From an uncultured Lachnospiraceae bacterium (GTDB lineage Bacteria; Bacillota; Clostridia; Lachnospirales; Lachnospiraceae): a stretch of DNA of 7,720 bases. The stretch is taken from contig CACZNZ010000166.1 in assembly GCA_902782625.1 (NCBI GenBank), positions 1-7,720 on the forward strand, written 5' to 3'. Position numbers and translations under genes: made by a program. This document shows, one piece after another, positions 4,952 to 7,720 of this stretch. Below the pieces are notes generated by a model, which ran no database searches, was not told the origin of the DNA, and saw nothing but the letters and a program-made list of their open reading frames with translations. Each line of letters begins with the position of its first letter. The first letter of the stretch is position 1.

Positions 4952-7330
4952 ATGGATAAAAACAGACCAACAGGTCGTAAAAAGCGTGTGACATCAGGTG
5001 GAACGGGTGCATACCGAAGAGGTTCGGGAGATCATTCCGGCCCGGTAGGAACCGGACACAGCCCCGGATTAGGCGGTAGCGGCGGTTCCGGCAGCGGCGG
5101 TAATCGGGCAGGCGGTGGGATTTCCTTACCGATGATCATCGGACTAATCATTGTTTTGCTTGGCGGAGGCGGTGGAATCGGCAGCGCGCTTCTCGGAGGA
5201 GGAGGCGGTTCCGGCAGCGGCTCCGGTGGTCAGAGTTTTTATCAGATGGCAACCGGTGGTTCAGGTTCGTCTTCCACATCTGGCTGGGCAGACGGCAAGT
5301 CCAACACCGGAACACTGAATACTTCCGTATCGGACCAGGCGAGAAAACGATATACGACCATCAAAGGGGACGGTTCCGACATTGTCACGTTCATGGTCTA
5401 TATGTGTGGCGCAGACCTTGAGTCAAGAAGCGGGATGGCAACCAATGACCTGATGGAGATGGCCAATGCCGCAAGCAGTAAAAATATCAATCTGATCGTA
5501 TATACCGGAGGAGCCAAAAACTGGCGGAATAATATCGTCAGCAGCAAGGTAAACCAGATCTATCAGGTGTCCGGCGGCGGATTAAAATGTCTTGAAAAAA
5601 ATGCCGGCAGCGGTGCCATGACAGATCCTGCCACGTTGACACAGTTTATCAAATACTGCAGCAAGAATTTCCCTGCCAACAGGAATGAACTGATCTTCTG
5701 GGATCATGGCGGAGGAAGTGTAAGCGGATACGGCTATGATGAGAAGAATGCCGGCAGAGGATCCATGAGCCTGGCAGGCATCAATACTGCCTTAAAGAAT
5801 GCCGGGATGAAATTTGATTTTATCGGATTTGATACCTGTCTGATGGCGACCATCGAGAACGCGCAGATGCTTGCCAAATATGCAGATTATCTGGTAGCTT
5901 CTGAGGAGACAGAGCCAGGCGTAGGCTGGTATTATACCGACTGGCTGACGAAACTGTCAAAAGATCCCGGTATGCCGACCATCGAGATTGGAAAGAATAT
6001 CATTGATGACTTTGTAAAGGTATGTAATCAGAAATGTCCGGGACAGCAGACCACACTATCTCTGATTGACCTTGCAGAATTGGAAATGACAGTCCCTGAT
6101 GATTTTACAGCATTTGCCAAAGACACAAGAAATAAAATCTCCAAAAAAGATTATCAGACTGTTTCCACAGCGAGAAGCAATGCCAGAGAGTTCGCCCGTT
6201 CTTCTGCGATCGATCAGATCGATCTGGTCCATTTTGCGAAGAACATGGGGACAAAGGAAGGAAAGCAGCTTGCTGCCACACTTCTTGAAGCCATCAAATA
6301 CAATAAGACATCTTCGAATATGACCAATGCATTCGGGCTGTCCGCATATTTCCCATATAAGAAGACAAGAAATGTGGATAAGGCCGTGCAGACTTACGAG
6401 GCAATTGGCGTTGATGACGAATACTCTCAGTGCATCCGTGAGTTTGCAAGCATGGAGGTCGGCGGACAGATTGCGAGCGGTGGTACCGGATCTCCGCTTT
6501 CTTCACTCTTTGGTAATCTGGAGACCGGCAGTTCCTCACAGAGTGCGGGTGACATTACGCAGCTGTTAAATGCATTTTTAAACAGCCAGTCAGGCATCAC
6601 CGGACTGACAAGCGGCAATTCAAATTTCTTCACCGATAAATCTTTAAAGATGGAGGATATGGCAGAGTACATCAGTGATCATCAGTTTGACACCTCCAAC
6701 CTTTTCTGGCAGACCAACGATCAGGGACAGCAGGTACTGTCCATGGATGAAGATCAGTGGAATCTGATCACGGATCTTGGCTATGCCATGTATCTTGACG
6801 ATGGATCGGGATATATCGATCTTGGTGTGGATAATCTGATGGAGTTTGATGATGACGGCAATCTGATCGGTGAGGTCGACGGAACATGGATTTCCATCAA
6901 CAATCACCCGGTGTATTATGAGCATCTTGATTCAGTAAAAGACGGGGATAACTATATGTATTCCGGAAAGGTGCCGGCCAAACTTAACGGAGAGAAAGTG
7001 AATATCATTCTCGTGTTTGATCAGGATCATGAATACGGCTATGTAGCCGGAGCTCGTCCGGTCTATGACGAAAAGGTTTCCGAGACGGAGTCAAAAGGAC
7101 TGATTGAACTGAAAAAGGGAGATAAGATTGATTTCCTCTGTGATTACTATGGATATGACGGACAGTTCAAGGCCAACTATAAGCTCGGCAAACAGCTCGT
7201 GGTGCCGGGAACCATGGAAGAACTCACCATCAGCAACACAAAAGTGGGCGATGCGAAAGAAGTGATCGCCATGTACCGTCTGACAGATATCTATCAGCAG
7301 CAATACTGGACAGAAAGGATTCCTCACTAA
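4952..7330 (+). CDS. Membrane-anchored clostripain-family (peptidase C11) cysteine peptidase with Gly/Ser-rich N-terminus
   Basis: Predicted clan CD cysteine endopeptidase, 792 residues. Residues 1-13 are basic (KNRPTGRKKR), followed by a Gly/Ser-rich stretch to about 56. One hydrophobic segment lies at about 57-81, and a second Gly/Ser-rich spacer follows. The charge bias predicts N-inside topology with the protease outside the cell; no cleavable signal is evident. The C11 domain begins with IVTFMVYMCGADLES (near 147-158). It contains the catalytic His in FWDHGGG (H252) and catalytic Cys in GFDTCLMA (C296). The 44-residue spacing is close to that of Parabacteroides merdae PmC11 (His133, Cys179). 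D294, two before the Cys, matches the S1 aspartate that gives clostripain-type preference for Arg/Lys. Basic residues K265 and R269 lie in the loop where PmC11 self-cleaves, so autoprocessing is plausible. The C-terminal third (about 560-792) is Asp-rich and not recognised by me. Shorter clostripains lack this anchor. Substrate unknown. Confidence 0.9.
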   Translation: MDKNRPTGRKKRVTSGGTGAYRRGSGDHSGPVGTGHSPGLGGSGGSGSGGNRAGGGISLPMIIGLIIVLLGGGGGIGSALLGGGGGSGSGSGGQSFYQMATGGSGSSSTSGWADGKSNTGTLNTSVSDQARKRYTTIKGDGSDIVTFMVYMCGADLESRSGMATNDLMEMANAASSKNINLIVYTGGAKNWRNNIVSSKVNQIYQVSGGGLKCLEKNAGSGAMTDPATLTQFIKYCSKNFPANRNELIFWDHGGGSVSGYGYDEKNAGRGSMSLAGINTALKNAGMKFDFIGFDTCLMATIENAQMLAKYADYLVASEETEPGVGWYYTDWLTKLSKDPGMPTIEIGKNIIDDFVKVCNQKCPGQQTTLSLIDLAELEMTVPDDFTAFAKDTRNKISKKDYQTVSTARSNAREFARSSAIDQIDLVHFAKNMGTKEGKQLAATLLEAIKYNKTSSNMTNAFGLSAYFPYKKTRNVDKAVQTYEAIGVDDEYSQCIREFASMEVGGQIASGGTGSPLSSLFGNLETGSSSQSAGDITQLLNAFLNSQSGITGLTSGNSNFFTDKSLKMEDMAEYISDHQFDTSNLFWQTNDQGQQVLSMDEDQWNLITDLGYAMYLDDGSGYIDLGVDNLMEFDDDGNLIGEVDGTWISINNHPVYYEHLDSVKDGDNYMYSGKVPAKLNGEKVNIILVFDQDHEYGYVAGARPVYDEKVSETESKGLIELKKGDKIDFLCDYYGYDGQFKANYKLGKQLVVPGTMEELTISNTKVGDAKEVIAMYRLTDIYQQQYWTERIPH
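5081..5221 (+). repeat. Gly/Ser-coding low-complexity region with an exact 18-bp in-frame direct repeat
   Basis: The same 18 bases occur at 5081-5098 and 5204-5221, both in frame and both encoding GGSGSG. The copies flank the transmembrane segment of the C11 peptidase. Further GGN- and TCC-rich codons extend the low-complexity tract on both sides. Such repeats can gain or lose units by slippage without breaking the frame, so linker length may vary between strains. Confidence 0.75.
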
Positions 7331-7346
7331 TGGAGGAATCCCTGTC
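7309..7346. terminator. Hairpin between convergent genes, possible bidirectional terminator
   Basis: A perfect 9-bp stem pairs 7317-7325 (GGATTCCTC) with 7333-7341 (GAGGAATCC) around a 7-nt loop. It is extended by GACAG (7309-7313) pairing with CTGTC (7342-7346) across a 3-nt AAA bulge. The peptidase TAA stop lies in the loop. On the + strand no T-run follows. On the - strand the inner stem is followed by TTTCTGTCC, a weak pyrimidine tail. Location between convergent genes supports termination, more likely for larC, but neither side is canonical. Confidence 0.45.
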
Positions 7347-7347
7347 T

Positions 7348-7720
7348 CTAAGAGTCTGAAGATTTATAAAAATCAGCCATGATCTGCCACAGAGGCAGAC
7401 CGGTTTCGGCAGCAAGGGAGGCTGCACTTTCATACTCAGGATATCTCCGTAAGGTCCCGTCAGGGAGGGTGACATCCTTGGTGAGAACTTCGCCATAAGA
7501 AAGAGCGATGCTTCCCTTTTTGCGGGGCAGGATGGTTCTTGCCATCTTCTGCCTCCGAATGCCGATCGTCGTGGTTTCCCGAAAAAGAACCATCTCCATA
7601 TCCTGAAGCTGTTCTTCTTTACAGAGAACAGTAAGCAGGGTAGCGGGACGGTTTTTTTTCATGACTATGGGAGTATAAAACACATCAAGAGCACCGGCTG
7701 ACAGTAAAAGGTCCATCACA
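7348..7720 (-). CDS. larC: LarC, nickel insertion protein for the LarA cofactor (C-terminal part; 5' end beyond window)
   Basis: C-terminal 123-124 residues of LarC (formerly DUF111), the CTP-dependent cyclometallase. It inserts nickel into pyridinium-3,5-bisthiocarboxylic acid mononucleotide to finish the nickel-pincer cofactor of lactate racemase LarA. The family signatures GALDVFYTPIVMKKNRP and ETTTIGIRR (bases 7552-7578) are clear. They are followed by a Tyr-Gly-Glu-Val strand and the RYPEYES segment near the C-terminus, as expected for this end of the protein. The frame is open to the right edge; the GTG and ATG codons near 7714-7719 are internal, since full LarC is roughly 400 residues. 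It ends in TAG (7348-7350), 17 nt from the peptidase stop on the opposite strand. In some lactobacilli LarC is encoded in two frames joined by ribosomal frameshifting; whether that applies here cannot be seen because the junction would lie outside the window. Confidence 0.88.
   Translation of the reverse strand, partial: VMDLLLSAGALDVFYTPIVMKKNRPATLLTVLCKEEQLQDMEMVLFRETTTIGIRRQKMARTILPRKKGSIALSYGEVLTKDVTLPDGTLRRYPEYESAASLAAETGLPLWQIMADFYKSSDS

Noticed and set aside
4952..5320. Gly-rich tract read as a structural or collagen-like protein, or as a frameshifted region.
   Set aside because: The frame is continuous into an intact C11 peptidase domain and codon periodicity is maintained; no Gly-X-Y collagen pattern is seen.
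7714..7719. GTG/ATG near the right edge as a start for a short 123-residue protein.
   Set aside because: Homology is to the C-terminal part of LarC, so these codons are internal to a longer gene.

Overview
The window looks like the chromosome of a low-to-mid GC Gram-positive anaerobe, most likely a Lachnospiraceae-type Clostridium relative. The grounds are strong AGGAGG-type ribosome binding sites, tightly packed co-directional genes, a PTS-type maltose locus, a clostripain-family (C11) peptidase and a LarC-type nickel insertion protein. The taxon is inferred from gene content and style, not from a marker gene. About 97% of the window is coding. I see no RNA gene, mobile element or CRISPR array.

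Left block (1-3234, + strand): a compact maltose operon entering from the left edge. It holds the C-terminal part of a glucose/maltose-type PTS EIICB permease, then an endonuclease/exonuclease/phosphatase-fold protein best explained as a maltose 6'-phosphate phosphatase (MapP), then 4-alpha-glucanotransferase (MalQ). Stops and starts are 4 nt apart at the first junction. At the second they overlap or abut, depending on which of three tandem start codons is used. In the inferred scheme the PTS imports maltose as maltose 6'-phosphate, MapP removes the phosphate, and MalQ releases glucose from the free maltose while building longer dextrins.

Middle block (3235-7330, + strand): a 91-bp gap with a plausible promoter and a very strong ribosome binding site precedes a second two-gene unit. 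The first gene encodes a HerA/YjgR-like (DUF853) P-loop ATPase with a Lys/Ala/Glu-rich coiled coil and a glycine-zipper tail. The second, 15 nt further on, encodes a large membrane-anchored C11 (clostripain-like) cysteine peptidase with intact His and Cys catalytic residues. It has an unusual Gly/Ser-rich N-terminus and one transmembrane segment. The pairing of an intracellular ATPase with a predicted surface-exposed protease is the least explained part of the window.

Right block (7348-7720, - strand): the C-terminal end of larC, converging on the peptidase gene. A strong hairpin spans the 17-bp gap and the end of the peptidase gene, with the peptidase stop codon in its loop. LarC makes the nickel-pincer cofactor of lactate racemase and related LarA enzymes.
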